Part shown: piece by piece, positions 38,064 through 46,804 of the stretch
Layout: every line of letters starts with the position of its first letter
How positions within the stretch are numbered: the stretch's first letter is position 1
Assembly (NCBI RefSeq): GCF_029223865.1
Contig: NZ_CP119520.1
Coordinates: 930,001-994,000, forward strand
DNA: 64,000 bases
Origin: Telluria mixta
GTDB lineage: Bacteria > Pseudomonadota > Gammaproteobacteria > Burkholderiales > Burkholderiaceae_D
Direction: 5' to 3'
Program-made: the position numbers and the translations under genes
Notes under the pieces: generated by a model
What the model was told of the DNA's origin: nothing
Seen by the model: only the letters and a program-made list of their open reading frames with translations
The model's database searches: none

Positions 38064-38699
38064 ATGGACTTACTGAATAAACTGCAATGGCGCTACGCCA
38101 CCAAGGCAATGGATCCGACCCGTCCGGTCGCACAGGACAAGATCGACCGCATCATCGAGGCCGCCCGCCTGGCGCCGACCTCGTCCGGCCTGCAGCCGTA
38201 CGAGATCCTGGTCGTGAAGAATCCGGCACTGCGCGCGCAGATCCGTGAAGTGGCGTGGAACCAGGCACAGGTCACGGATGCGTCGCACCTGCTGGTGTTC
38301 GCCGCCTGGGACGACTACACGCCGGAACGCATCAACCACATGTTCGACCTGACCAATGAGGTGCGCGGCTTCCGCAACGAAGGCTGGGAAGCGTACCGCC
38401 AGCAGCTGCTGTCGACGTATCCGGGCCGCGGCGCGCAGGTGAACTTCGAGCATGCCGCACGCCAGGCCTATATCGGCTTCGGTGCGGCCGTCATCGCGGC
38501 CGCGTTCGAGGAAGTCGACGCGACCCCGATGGAAGGCTTCGACCCGGCCGCCGTCGACGCCATCCTGAAGCTGCGCGAACAGAACCTGCGCAGTGTCGTC
38601 ATGCTGCCGCTGGGCTACCGCAAGGCCGAGCAGGACTGGCTGGTCAACCTGCCGAAGGTGCGCCGTCCGCTCGACCAGTTCGTCACCGAAGTCAACTGA
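38064..38699 (+). CDS. Nitroreductase-family NAD(P)H-dependent flavoenzyme
   Basis: A 211-residue FMN-dependent oxidoreductase of the NfsB-like group. It starts MDLLNKLQWRYATKAMDPTR, matching the LxxRYAxK motif at the FMN site. Others are ARLAPTSSGLQPYEILVV and the Gly-rich GFGAAVIAAAFEEV. ATG at 38064 follows AAGGTCACTC. Substrates of this class include quinones and nitroaromatics; the physiological one is unknown. It is divergent from the LysR gene. Confidence 0.9.
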   Translation: MDLLNKLQWRYATKAMDPTRPVAQDKIDRIIEAARLAPTSSGLQPYEILVVKNPALRAQIREVAWNQAQVTDASHLLVFAAWDDYTPERINHMFDLTNEVRGFRNEGWEAYRQQLLSTYPGRGAQVNFEHAARQAYIGFGAAVIAAAFEEVDATPMEGFDPAAVDAILKLREQNLRSVVMLPLGYRKAEQDWLVNLPKVRRPLDQFVTEVN

Positions 38700-38803
38700 T
38701 CCCGCGGCGGCGGGCCGTTTGTAACAAAACCACGTTGGCCTTCTCAGCGGCACGCGGCACTTGTACCATTGCGTTATCCGATACGCTTAAGAAAGATTTC
38801 GCA

Positions 38804-39265
38804 ATGACCTTCAAGACCTTCGCGCTCGCCGTTGCGCTGGCCGCCGCCGCATCCACCCTGCCCGCCCACGCCGACAGCTTCGCCTCCTCGGCCTCCAGCG
38901 CGGGTTCCGCGTCGTCGGGCAGCATTTCCGATTCGATCGGCGGTTCCAGCAACAGCTCGAGCGGCGACAACAAGCGCGCGGAGACCGGCCCGTACCGCGT
39001 GATGGACGTTGCCCAGGCGCCGGCCAAGGCAGGTGTCACGCGCATCACGCTGCGCGCCGTCGCGGGCAATGCGGCTACCGAGTTCTGGATCGACGTCCCC
39101 GACCGCGCGCTGGCCGACCGCCACGTCACCAGGAATGAAGTCGTGCAGGTGAACGAGCGCGTGTACGGCTACGAATTCGCGTACGGCGACACCAAGAAGC
39201 CGTTCTTCCTCGCGCTGCAGGACGACTGGTACCGCGACCTCGCGTCGCGCAAAGTGACGATCTGA
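38804..39265 (+). CDS. Secreted serine-rich protein of unknown function, coupled to DUF2145 gene
   Basis: A 153-residue protein with a signal peptide (MTFKTFALAVALAAAASTLPAHA). A Ser/Gly-rich linker follows (residues 26-55), then a strand-rich domain of about 90 residues (GVTRITLRAVAGNAATEFWI, VVQVNERVYGYEFAYGD, PFFLALQDDWYRDL). The linker suggests a tethered or flexible periplasmic protein. Its stop overlaps the start of the next gene (TGATG), so the two are translated together and probably act together. No family is recognised. Confidence 0.75.
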   Translation: MTFKTFALAVALAAAASTLPAHADSFASSASSAGSASSGSISDSIGGSSNSSSGDNKRAETGPYRVMDVAQAPAKAGVTRITLRAVAGNAATEFWIDVPDRALADRHVTRNEVVQVNERVYGYEFAYGDTKKPFFLALQDDWYRDLASRKVTI

Positions 39266-40164
39266 TGCTGCAGCGGTTCCTCGCGGCCGCGCTGCTGCTG
39301 TGCGCGAGCGCGGGGGCATCCGCCGGCATCCCGACCTTCTGCGACCGTGCCGACAAGGTCACGGCCGCGGACCAGGACCGCGTGCTGCGCTTCGCCGCCG
39401 CCGTCAAGGACGAGCTGGCGCGCTCGGGCAGCAATCTCGCCCTCGTCGCGCGCGCGGGCCTGGACCTCTCCCGCTTCGGCCTGCTGTATTCGCACGCGGG
39501 CATCGCGCTGAAAAACAATCCCGGCGGCCCGTGGGCCGTGCGCCAGTTGTACTACGCGTGCGACGAATCGCGTCCGCGCCTGTTCGACCAGGGCATGTCC
39601 GGCTTCGTGCTCGGCGCCGACGCCCCCACGCACGGCCACGTCGCCCTGCTGTTCCCACCCGAGCAGGACAGCGCGCTGCTGGAACAGGCGGCGCTCGACA
39701 AACCGCTGGCCCTCGCCCTGCTGGGCACAACATACAGCGCCAACGCCTACGCCTTCGGCACCCGCTACCAGAACTGCAATCAATGGGTGGCGGAGCTGAT
39801 CGCATTCGCGTGGGGCCGGCTCGATCCGGCCGATCCCGCGCGCGCCCGTGCGCAGGCGTGGTTGCGCGCGCAAGGCTACGCGGACACGCCCGTCCGCATC
39901 CCGTCGCACTGGCTGATGTTCGCGGGCCAGTTCGTGCCGCTCGTGCACGTGGGCGACCATCCGCTCGACGACATCCACGCGCTCGCGCTGCACATCAGCG
40001 TGCCCACGACGATCGAGTCGTTCGTGCGGAGAGAAGCGCCGCAAACGCGCCGCGTGGAACTGTGCCACGACGAGCGCCACATCGTCGTGCACCGCGGCTG
40101 GGAACTGCTCGGGCCGGGCTGCGAACCGCTGCCCGGCGACGACGTGATCGCCCTCGCGCCTTGA
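39265..40164 (+). CDS. Secreted DUF2145-family protein, possible permuted NlpC/P60-fold hydrolase
   Basis: A 299-residue protein with a signal peptide (MLQRFLAAALLLCASAGASA). It matches what I recall of DUF2145: CDRADKVTAADQDRVLRFAA near the mature N-terminus. H77 lies in LLYSHAGIALKN and C171 in RYQNCNQWVAELIAFAW. This order, His before Cys with Y-S-H-A-G-I then N-C-x-Q-W, resembles permuted NlpC/P60 (YiiX-like) cysteine hydrolases. That would predict a wall peptide or lipid substrate, but this is inference. Its start overlaps the preceding gene (TGATG). No transmembrane segment follows the signal. Confidence 0.75.
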   Translation: MLQRFLAAALLLCASAGASAGIPTFCDRADKVTAADQDRVLRFAAAVKDELARSGSNLALVARAGLDLSRFGLLYSHAGIALKNNPGGPWAVRQLYYACDESRPRLFDQGMSGFVLGADAPTHGHVALLFPPEQDSALLEQAALDKPLALALLGTTYSANAYAFGTRYQNCNQWVAELIAFAWGRLDPADPARARAQAWLRAQGYADTPVRIPSHWLMFAGQFVPLVHVGDHPLDDIHALALHISVPTTIESFVRREAPQTRRVELCHDERHIVVHRGWELLGPGCEPLPGDDVIALAP

Positions 40165-40214
40165 ATCCGGCGGCCGTGTAAGATGACGTCTCGCCAACTT
40201 ACACCGACCGTCCC

Positions 40215-40526
40215 ATGTCCAACCAACTGCTCCGCCACGTCGTCCTGTTCTCGTTCAAGGACGACGCTTCGTACGACGACGTCGACGCCATCGTGACCGG
40301 CTTCGCCGCCCTGCCCTCGGCCATCCCCGGCATCACGGCCTACGAATGGGGCACGAACGTGAGCCCGGAAGGCCTGAACGACGGCTTCACGCACTGTTTT
40401 ACGCTGACGTTCGCTGAAGCCGAAGACCGCGACGCCTACCTCGTGCATCCGGCGCACCAGCGCTTCGTCGAGATGCTCAAGCCGAGTCTCGCCAAATCGC
40501 TGGTGCTGGACTACTGGGCGAAGTAA
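40215..40526 (+). CDS. Dabb (stress-responsive alpha/beta-barrel) family protein
   Basis: A 103-residue protein starting MSNQLLRHVVLFSFKDDASY. The RHVVLFSFK strand, AIPGITAYEWG, FTHCFTLTFAEAEDRDAYLV and the final HPAHQRFVE motif are typical of Dabb proteins, which form dimeric barrels. Function varies and is unknown here. It lies 8 bases from the convergent GH3 gene. Confidence 0.9.
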   Translation: MSNQLLRHVVLFSFKDDASYDDVDAIVTGFAALPSAIPGITAYEWGTNVSPEGLNDGFTHCFTLTFAEAEDRDAYLVHPAHQRFVEMLKPSLAKSLVLDYWAK

Positions 40527-40534
40527 CGAGGGCT

Positions 40535-42766
40535 TTACTCCTTGTGGACGGCGCTCCACGTCATGTCCGGCAGCGTCACGTCCACCGAAAGCGGCAGGTC
40601 GTCCGCCGCCTGCCCGAACAGCACGCGGTACGTGCCCGCGCGGACGCGCCAGCTGTTGTCCGCGACCTCGTACGTCGCCAGCAGGCGCGGATCGACAGCC
40701 TGCGTGAACGCGTTGGCGTTCCCCGCCTGCAGATCGAGCTTGTGGAAGGCGACGAGGCGCTTCGGCGCTTCCCAGCCCGATGCCTTCAGGTCCGCCGGCG
40801 CGACGTACACCTGCACGACACCTTTGCCCGCCAGCTTGCCCGTGTTGCGCAGCGCGGCACCGACCGTCAGCGCGCCATTCGCGACGCTCGCCTTCGGGTC
40901 GGCGACGGCGAAGCTCGTATAACTGAGGCCATGGCCGAACGCGAATAACGGTTTATACCCTTTCGCGTCGTACCACTTGTAGCCGATCGCGGCGCCTTCG
41001 TGGTACGTGATGTGGACAGGGATGCCGTCCGGCTTGCCGAAGCCTGGAATCTGCGCATGGGCAAGTTGTAGATTCGACGCGGGGAAGCTGATCGGCAGGT
41101 GGCCCGACGGATTCACTTTACCGGTCAGGATGCGCGCGATCGCCTGGCCGCCGCGGATGCCCGGATAGAACGCTTCCAGCACGGCCGGCACCTGCGGCAG
41201 CCACGGCATCAGGATCGCCCCGCCCGATTCCACGACGACGATTGTCTTCGGATTCGCGCGCGCGACGGCGGCGACCAGCGCATCCTGGTTGCCGTCCAGT
41301 TCCAGCCTGCCGTCGAAGCCTTCGCCCATCCACTGCGTCACGAACACGACGGCGACCTCGGACTGCTTCGCCAGCGCGACGGCGGCGTCGATGTCCTTGC
41401 CGCTCGCGTAGCCGATCTTCGATTTCGGCAGCTCGGCTTTCAATGCAGCCAGCGGCGAGGATGGCATGTAGATGACGGGGCCGGGCCACTTGGTCGGCTC
41501 CAGGTTCGGCACCGCGTTGCCGCCGACCGGCGTCACACCGGACGAACCGCCGCCCGCCAGCACGCCCTTGTCCGCATGGCCGCCGATGACGGCCACCGAC
41601 TTCACGTTCGCGAGCGGCAGCAGGTTGCCCTCGTTCTTCAGCAGCACGAGCGATTCCTCGGCGGCGCGCTGCGCGATGTTCGCGTTCGCCGCGAAGTCGA
41701 TCTTGCCGACCTTCGGCGGATCGTCGAACACGCCGGTCTGGAACAGCGGCCACAGGATGCGCTGCGCCATGTCGTCGAGGCGGCGCATGGAAACGTCGCC
41801 CTTGTTCATCGCCTCCTTGAAGTTCTTGGCCGAGTAGAACGGGCCGTGGTGGTTGCAGCACGGGTAGCCGGTGAACTGGTCGAGGCCATAGTTGGCGGCG
41901 TCCGCCGTCGAGTGGACGGCGCCCCAGTCGGCCATCACATAACCCTTGAACTTCCAGTCCTGCTTCAGGGTCTTGTTCAGCAGGTACTCGTTCTCGCACG
42001 CCCAGCGGCCGTTCACGAGGTTGTACGAGCACATGACGGAGCCCGGCTTCGACAGCTCGTCGACGAACTCGAACGCGAGCAGGTCCGACTGGCGCATCGC
42101 CTCGGGCGAGATCGTGACGTCGACCGTCGTGCGCTGGCTTTCGTGGTCGTTGACGGCGAAGTGCTTCATCGTCGAGACCACGTGGCGCGCCTGGATGCCG
42201 TTGATCAGGCCCGCGGCCATGCGGCCGGCCAGCAGCGGATCCTCGCCCACGTATTCGAAATTGCGGCCGTTGCGCGGCTCGCGTGCGAGGTTCGCGCCGC
42301 CGGCCAGGAACGTGTTGAAGCCGGATGCGCGCGCCTCGTCCGCGATCATGCGGCCGCCTGCCTCGGAGACGGCCGGATCGAAGCTCGCCGCCGTCGCCAG
42401 CGAGGACGGCAACGCCGTGCGCTCCATGCCGCCCACGCGCACGCCGATGGACGCGTCGGTCTGCCACTGCGGCGGGATCCCCAGGCGCGGAATACCGGGC
42501 ACGTAGCCGGCCGAGCCCTCGATATGGTGTGCCGCGACGTCGGCCTTGACCGCCGGCGGCACGATGTCGTCCGGCTGCTTCGCCAGGTCTTTCTTGTCCG
42601 TGTAGCTGACGATCAGCAGCAGCTTTTCGTCGAGCGTCATGGCGGCGACGGCGGCGCGGGCGCGCTCGTCGGCGGATTTCGATTTGTCGAGCCACGCGCG
42701 CTCCTGCGCCTGTGCGCCCAGCGCCGCGCAGGCGAGAAGGACGGCAACGGTCGTCTGTTTCATCAT
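40535..42766 (-). CDS. GH3 family beta-glucosidase/beta-xylosidase
   Basis: A 743-residue exported enzyme (signal MMKQTTVAVLLACAALGAQAQ). The GH3 N-terminal TIM barrel shows EARASGFNTFLAGGANLARE, VVSTMKHFAVNDHES and the nucleophile region GYVMADWGAVHS (D280). The second GH3 domain follows (ESLVLLKNEGNLLPL, VFVTQWMGEGFDG), then a fibronectin-III-like domain at the C-terminus (LRNTGKLAGKGVVQVYV). Two ATGs in tandem occur at the start and either could be used. It follows a GH8 gene by 13 bases, so both are probably made together for xylo-oligosaccharide breakdown. Whether it prefers xylosides or glucosides cannot be told. Confidence 0.93.
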   Translation of the reverse strand: MMKQTTVAVLLACAALGAQAQERAWLDKSKSADERARAAVAAMTLDEKLLLIVSYTDKKDLAKQPDDIVPPAVKADVAAHHIEGSAGYVPGIPRLGIPPQWQTDASIGVRVGGMERTALPSSLATAASFDPAVSEAGGRMIADEARASGFNTFLAGGANLAREPRNGRNFEYVGEDPLLAGRMAAGLINGIQARHVVSTMKHFAVNDHESQRTTVDVTISPEAMRQSDLLAFEFVDELSKPGSVMCSYNLVNGRWACENEYLLNKTLKQDWKFKGYVMADWGAVHSTADAANYGLDQFTGYPCCNHHGPFYSAKNFKEAMNKGDVSMRRLDDMAQRILWPLFQTGVFDDPPKVGKIDFAANANIAQRAAEESLVLLKNEGNLLPLANVKSVAVIGGHADKGVLAGGGSSGVTPVGGNAVPNLEPTKWPGPVIYMPSSPLAALKAELPKSKIGYASGKDIDAAVALAKQSEVAVVFVTQWMGEGFDGRLELDGNQDALVAAVARANPKTIVVVESGGAILMPWLPQVPAVLEAFYPGIRGGQAIARILTGKVNPSGHLPISFPASNLQLAHAQIPGFGKPDGIPVHITYHEGAAIGYKWYDAKGYKPLFAFGHGLSYTSFAVADPKASVANGALTVGAALRNTGKLAGKGVVQVYVAPADLKASGWEAPKRLVAFHKLDLQAGNANAFTQAVDPRLLATYEVADNSWRVRAGTYRVLFGQAADDLPLSVDVTLPDMTWSAVHKE

Positions 42767-42779
42767 GCTGGTCTCCTTG

Positions 42780-44231
42780 TTATTTGTTCTTTGCGTCGAT
42801 CACGCGGAACTCGCCGCCCACGTGCATCATGCTCATCAAGTACAACATGCCGTCGAAGTAGCGCTGTTCGCCGCTGGGCACGGGCGTGTCCCACAGCGCG
42901 CGCAGGAAATCGTCGGATACCTGCCCCGGCGTGGCCGCCAGACTGCCGACGGCGGCCGCCGCCAGCATGCCGGTCGAGTGGCGGTCGGACAGCGGCTTGC
43001 CGTCCAGCGTGTAGCGGTCGGCGAAACGATCGATGCCCTGGCCCGCGAGGAAGGTCTGGACGCGGTCGGAAAGTGCCTGCTGGCGCGGGTCCTTGTTCCA
43101 CCAGCTGCGGTCGACGGACCAGTTGCTGATCGTGCGCCAGCTGTCGTAGCTGAACGAGCCCGGGCTGCCGTCCCAGTTCTTCAGCGGCGTGCCGTCGAAG
43201 TCGGCGCGGTCGGGACCAAGGCCCGTCGCGGGGTCGGCCGTCTTCACGAAAAAGTCGCGGCTGACGGCGGCGGCTCGCGCCCAGAACGCGCGGTCTTCGC
43301 GCGGGCCCCAGCGCGCCCACAGTTCGTAGAACGCGGGCAGGTGGTAGGACGGGTCGGTGCCGGGGATGAACGTCTCGGGCACGAAGCGGACCATCGCATG
43401 GGCCTCGTCCACCATCGGCCCCACGGTGACGGCGCGCGGCTCGCGGTGCGGACGCTGCGGCGGCCACGGCTTGCCGGCCTTCTGCGCCTGTTCCTGTTCG
43501 TGACGGTTATTGGGGCTGGGCCAGGGCGTGTCCGGCTCGACGAACGGTTTGTCGCCGGGATGGATGCGGAACGGCGGCGTGGCCGTCACGACGGGGTGGT
43601 GCCGCATGCCGCGTAGGATGGTATCCGCTTCCTTCTGGTAATCGTAGATGCCCTTCCCGTTGCCCCAGCGCCGTGCCGCGAAGTACAGCGCCATCGCATA
43701 GTATTCCTCGCCGTCCGGCGCGGCCCCGGTGGCGCGCGGCGTGCCGTCGGTCCCCATCGACCACGCGAAATAGCCGCGCGACGGATTGGCGGGATCGGTC
43801 GTCAGCATGTACGTCTTCGACCAGTTCCACAACGCGTCGAACTCGCGCTTCTTGCCGAGCTGGACGGCGATCATCATGCCGTAGCTCATGCCTTCCGTGC
43901 GGGCGTCGTTGTTGGCCCAGTCGGTGATGTACGCGAGCGTGCCGTTGGCGTTGGCGCCCGTTTCGAAATAGACGCGCTCCTCCTGGCCGTCGCCGTGGAA
44001 CAGCCGCTGGAAGGCTTGCTCGATCTTCGCGTGCGTCTCTTGCGAGCTGCGGCCCAGGCGTTCGGCGAACAGGTTGCGGTAGCGCTGCGTGCGGTAGGCA
44101 CCGGTGCCGTCGTCGGTCGCCGCCGTGGTGGTGGCAGCTTTGTTGGTGGATGGTGCTTGCGCTTGGGCGGCACCGGCCCAGGCGAGAATGATAGCGGTAA
44201 CACCGCAAAGTAGAGTTGGTGCCCTCGACAT
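42780..44231 (-). CDS. GH8 family enzyme, likely reducing-end xylose-releasing exo-oligoxylanase
   Basis: A 483-residue exported protein (signal about residues 1-25). The GH8 (alpha/alpha)6 barrel is clear. The catalytic acid is E113 in NDARTEGMSYGMMIAV. APDGEEYYAMALYFAARRWG closely resembles Rex-type oligoxylanases, and D362 in SFSYDSWRTISNW is the probable base. An extra Pro- and charge-rich stretch lies near residues 232-265. Rex enzymes release xylose from the reducing end of xylo-oligosaccharides. The GH3 gene follows after 13 bases. The upstream 195 bases have no recognised regulator site. Confidence 0.88.
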   Translation of the reverse strand: MSRAPTLLCGVTAIILAWAGAAQAQAPSTNKAATTTAATDDGTGAYRTQRYRNLFAERLGRSSQETHAKIEQAFQRLFHGDGQEERVYFETGANANGTLAYITDWANNDARTEGMSYGMMIAVQLGKKREFDALWNWSKTYMLTTDPANPSRGYFAWSMGTDGTPRATGAAPDGEEYYAMALYFAARRWGNGKGIYDYQKEADTILRGMRHHPVVTATPPFRIHPGDKPFVEPDTPWPSPNNRHEQEQAQKAGKPWPPQRPHREPRAVTVGPMVDEAHAMVRFVPETFIPGTDPSYHLPAFYELWARWGPREDRAFWARAAAVSRDFFVKTADPATGLGPDRADFDGTPLKNWDGSPGSFSYDSWRTISNWSVDRSWWNKDPRQQALSDRVQTFLAGQGIDRFADRYTLDGKPLSDRHSTGMLAAAAVGSLAATPGQVSDDFLRALWDTPVPSGEQRYFDGMLYLMSMMHVGGEFRVIDAKNK

Positions 44232-44371
44232 TGTTTTTCTCTCGATTTATTGGGTTTGTATGTCTCCTTGCCGCCACATCAGCACGGCGTGGATCAGTGT
44301 ACTACGCACGTGACTGTTAGCAATTGTTAATGGCTTGTCATTACGGCGGCATCCAACACTTCGTATAGGCG

Positions 44372-44404
44372 AAAAAAAACCGCCCCGGCAATGCCGAGGC
44401 GGTT
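44372..44404 (-). terminator. Rho-independent terminator after erpA
   Basis: On the minus strand AAACCGCC and GGCGGTTT pair around a CCGGCAATGCCG-type inner hairpin, then eight T residues follow. It starts 23 bases after the erpA stop. Confidence 0.85.
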
Positions 44405-44426
44405 TCGATGTCGAGGCTGGTATCGC

Positions 44427-44798
44427 TTACATCGAGAACGACGAACCGCAACCGCAGGTCGACTGGGCATTCGGGTTCTTGATGACGAACTGGGCGCCTT
44501 CGAGGTCGTCCTTGTAGTCGATCTCGGCGCCGACCAGGTACTGGTAGCTCATCGAGTCGATCAACAGCTGAACGCCGTTCTTTTCCATCGTCGTGTCGTC
44601 TTCGTTCACGATTTCGTCGAACGTGAAGCCGTACTGGAAGCCCGAGCAACCGCCGCCCTGCACGAACACGCGCAGTTTCAGGTCGGGATTGCCTTCTTCC
44701 TCGATCAGTTGAGCAACCTTCTGGGCAGCGCTGTCGGTGAAATTGATGGGCGTGGGGATCGTGTCTTGTGCGTTTTGCACTTCGGCGACTGCATTCAT
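44427..44798 (-). CDS. erpA: Iron-sulfur cluster insertion protein ErpA
   Basis: A 123-residue A-type carrier that passes Fe-S clusters to target enzymes. The three conserved cysteines are present, in [11 protein letters not shown] and in the C-terminal CGCGSSFSM. The first 20 residues ([17 protein letters not shown]) are an N-terminal extension. Start follows AGGAGTTTATCC. It is downstream of the bactofilin gene with a gap of 54 bases, and followed by a terminator. Confidence 0.95.
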   Translation of the reverse strand: MNAVAEVQNAQDTIPTPINFTDSAAQKVAQLIEEEGNPDLKLRVFVQGGGCSGFQYGFTFDEIVNEDDTTMEKNGVQLLIDSMSYQYLVGAEIDYKDDLEGAQFVIKNPNAQSTCGCGSSFSM

Positions 44799-44852
44799 GG
44801 ATAAACTCCTGATTGGATTCGGATTTCGTCCATTATAGACCGTTGGCGCCAG

Positions 44853-45266
44853 TCATGCTGAAGCCCCTTCGGCCGCCACGCCGAGGTGGAAGACGGGTTC
44901 GGCGGCCGCCACCGCCTCGGCATGGTGGGTCAGCTTGCCGGTGACGAGGGCGCCGCCGTGCATTTCCAGCAGGCGGTAATGGACATCCCCATGTATGCGG
45001 CCTTTCGGCTGCAATTCAAGGAGTTCGGACGAATACACCGTCCCCGCGATATACCCGTTGACGACCAGGTTGGAACAGCGCACCTCGCCTTCGATGCGCG
45101 CGTGTTCGGAAACGATCAGCACGCTGTCGTTGCCGTCCGCAGCCACCACGTTGCCGTGCACCTCGCCGTCGATGCGCAGCCCGCCGGTGAATACGAGATC
45201 CCCTTCGATGCGTGCCGAAATGCCGATCAGGCTATCGATTTCGCTTTTTGCGTTACGACCGAACAT
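44853..45266 (-). CDS. Bactofilin (polymer-forming cytoskeletal protein)
   Basis: A 137-residue protein starting MFGRNAKSEIDSLIGISARI. The bactofilin core of short beta turns reads IEGDLVFTGGLRIDGEVHG, then a SEHARIEGEVRCSNLVVNGY repeat of the right-handed beta helix, up to about residue 110. Bactofilins form nonpolar filaments at the membrane and often recruit wall enzymes. ATG at 45266 is chosen over an upstream in-frame ATG because the conserved N-terminus begins there. It lies between argC and erpA. Confidence 0.9.
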   Translation of the reverse strand: MFGRNAKSEIDSLIGISARIEGDLVFTGGLRIDGEVHGNVVAADGNDSVLIVSEHARIEGEVRCSNLVVNGYIAGTVYSSELLELQPKGRIHGDVHYRLLEMHGGALVTGKLTHHAEAVAAAEPVFHLGVAAEGASA

Positions 45267-45384
45267 GATTGTCCCCTGTGCTTGGCGTTGGTTCTGTCCA
45301 ACGGTCAATGTACCGTTGCCAATGCAGGTCGCCTTGATCTGTATCTTGTGACCGAGGCTTGCCAGGGGACGCTGCGACGAGCGG

Positions 45385-46422
45385 TTACGGCAGCAGCGCG
45401 ATCTGCTTCAGACCGGTACTTTCCGGCAGGCCAAACATCAAGTTCATGCACTGCACGGCCTGGCCGGACGCGCCCTTGACCAGGTTGTCCTGCACGACGA
45501 GGATGACGACCGTGTTGCCGTTGTCCGGACGGTGCAGCGCGATGCGCAGCATGTTCGAACCGCGCGTCGAGCGGGTTTCCGGGTGCGAGCCGAACGGCAT
45601 CACGTCGACGAATTCCGCATCCTTGTACTGCTCTTCGAACAGGGCTTGCAGGGCTTCGTTCGTGATGTCCTGCGTGAGGCGCGCGTACAGGGTCGAATGC
45701 ATGCCGCGGATCATCGGCACGAGGTGCGGCGTGAAGATCAGGCCGACCTTCTGGTCCGTGTAGCGCTGCAGCTGGGCCGACGTTTCCGGCGTGTGACGGT
45801 GGCCGTGCACGCCATAGGCCTTGAAGTTGTCGCTCGCTTCCGAGAACAGCGTGCCGATCTCGGCCTTGCGGCCGGCGCCGGACACGCCCGACTTGGCGTC
45901 GGCGATCAGGTTGCCGGCATCGATGATGCCCGCCTTCAGCAGCGGATAAAAGCCCAGCTGCATCGTGGTCGGATAGCAGCCCGGGTTGGCGATCAAACGC
46001 GCCTTCTTGATGTCGTCACGATTCAGTTCCGGCAGGCCGTAGACGGCCTCTTCCAGCAGGTCCGGCGCGCTGTGCGGGATCTTGTACCACTTCTCGAACG
46101 TGGCCTGGTCCTTCAGGCGGAAGTCGGCCGCGAGGTCGATGACTTTCACGCCCGCGGCGATCAGCTCGGGCGCCTGGGCCATGGCGACGCCGTGCGGGGT
46201 CGCGAAGAACACGACGTCGCACTGCTTCAGGTCGGCCTTGTCCGGGCTCGAGAACGCGATGTCCACATGGCCGCGCAGCGAGGGAAACATGTCGGCGACG
46301 GGCAGGCCGTCTTCCTTGCGCGAAGTGATGGCGGTCAGCTGCGCCTCGGGGTGGGCAGCAAGCAGGCGCAGCAATTCCACGCCCGTGTAGCCGGTGCCGC
46401 CAACGATGCCAACTTTGATCAT
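45385..46422 (-). CDS. argC: N-acetyl-gamma-glutamyl-phosphate reductase
   Basis: A 345-residue NADPH-dependent enzyme for the third step of arginine synthesis. The NADP site is [17 protein letters not shown] (residues 5-21). The catalytic Cys is C149 in [17 protein letters not shown] and the C-terminal [12 protein letters not shown] are typical. ATG at 46422 is chosen because it begins the Rossmann fold; the frame stays open upstream through a repeat and would otherwise add 49 residues of repeat-encoded sequence. Confidence 0.97.
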   Translation of the reverse strand: MIKVGIVGGTGYTGVELLRLLAAHPEAQLTAITSRKEDGLPVADMFPSLRGHVDIAFSSPDKADLKQCDVVFFATPHGVAMAQAPELIAAGVKVIDLAADFRLKDQATFEKWYKIPHSAPDLLEEAVYGLPELNRDDIKKARLIANPGCYPTTMQLGFYPLLKAGIIDAGNLIADAKSGVSGAGRKAEIGTLFSEASDNFKAYGVHGHRHTPETSAQLQRYTDQKVGLIFTPHLVPMIRGMHSTLYARLTQDITNEALQALFEEQYKDAEFVDVMPFGSHPETRSTRGSNMLRIALHRPDNGNTVVILVVQDNLVKGASGQAVQCMNLMFGLPESTGLKQIALLP

Positions 46423-46521
46423 GTCTGTTTCCCCTTGGTAAATAGATAAGTTCTCGTAAGAACCCACAATTTTAGCAGGCTGTCCTTGCATCTGCTGCAT
46501 TGCCGCATGGCTAAAGTCTAC

Positions 46522-46725
46522 ATTCGGGGTCAGAGCACATTTTTCCAAAGATTCGGGGTCAGAGCACATTTCCTAGCAATTGCATCAGAGATAACGAATT
46601 TTTCTCCTGTAGAGGAGGAACGACCAGGGTACGACATTCGCCGAGGCGCGGAGACGTCGTTCCAGCATGGCGAAAAAATGTGCTCTGACCCCGAATCTGA
46701 AGAAAAAAGGGACCTGACCCCGAAT
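46522..46725. repeat. Inverted-repeat cluster, GGGGTCAG-type units
   Basis: Four copies of a unit are seen. Two direct copies (ATTCGGGGTCAGAGCACATT) start at 46522 and 46551. An inverted copy (AATGTGCTCTGACCCCGAAT) covers 46677-46696. A degenerate inverted copy (GGGACCTGACCCCGAAT) covers 46709-46725. The enclosed 100 bases have no recognisable gene. The layout resembles remnants of a mobile unit such as a RAYT-associated repeat. The 381-base gap between argC and rpsI otherwise holds only a terminator and the argC leader. Confidence 0.75.
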
Positions 46726-46734
46726 TTGGGCAAC

Positions 46735-46764
46735 AAAAAAACCGCCGGCTTTGCAGCGGGCGGC
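46735..46764 (-). terminator. Rho-independent terminator after rpsI
   Basis: On the minus strand GCCGCC and GGCGGT pair around CGCTGCAAAGCC, followed by seven T residues. It starts about 40 bases after the rpsI stop. Confidence 0.75.
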
Positions 46765-46804
46765 TTTTCGTTTCGGCAGCAGCGCATGAGCGCTGCAGAT
46801 CCGA

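Noticed and set aside
46423..46569. An upstream extension of argC by 49 codons
   Set aside because: The extension would translate the repeat unit and has no ribosome-binding site, while the Rossmann motif begins directly after ATG at 46422.
46585..46700. A possible remnant of a transposase coded inside the GGGGTCAG repeat cluster
   Set aside because: No frame shows a recognisable RAYT or other transposase motif over the available 100 bases, so only the repeats are reported.
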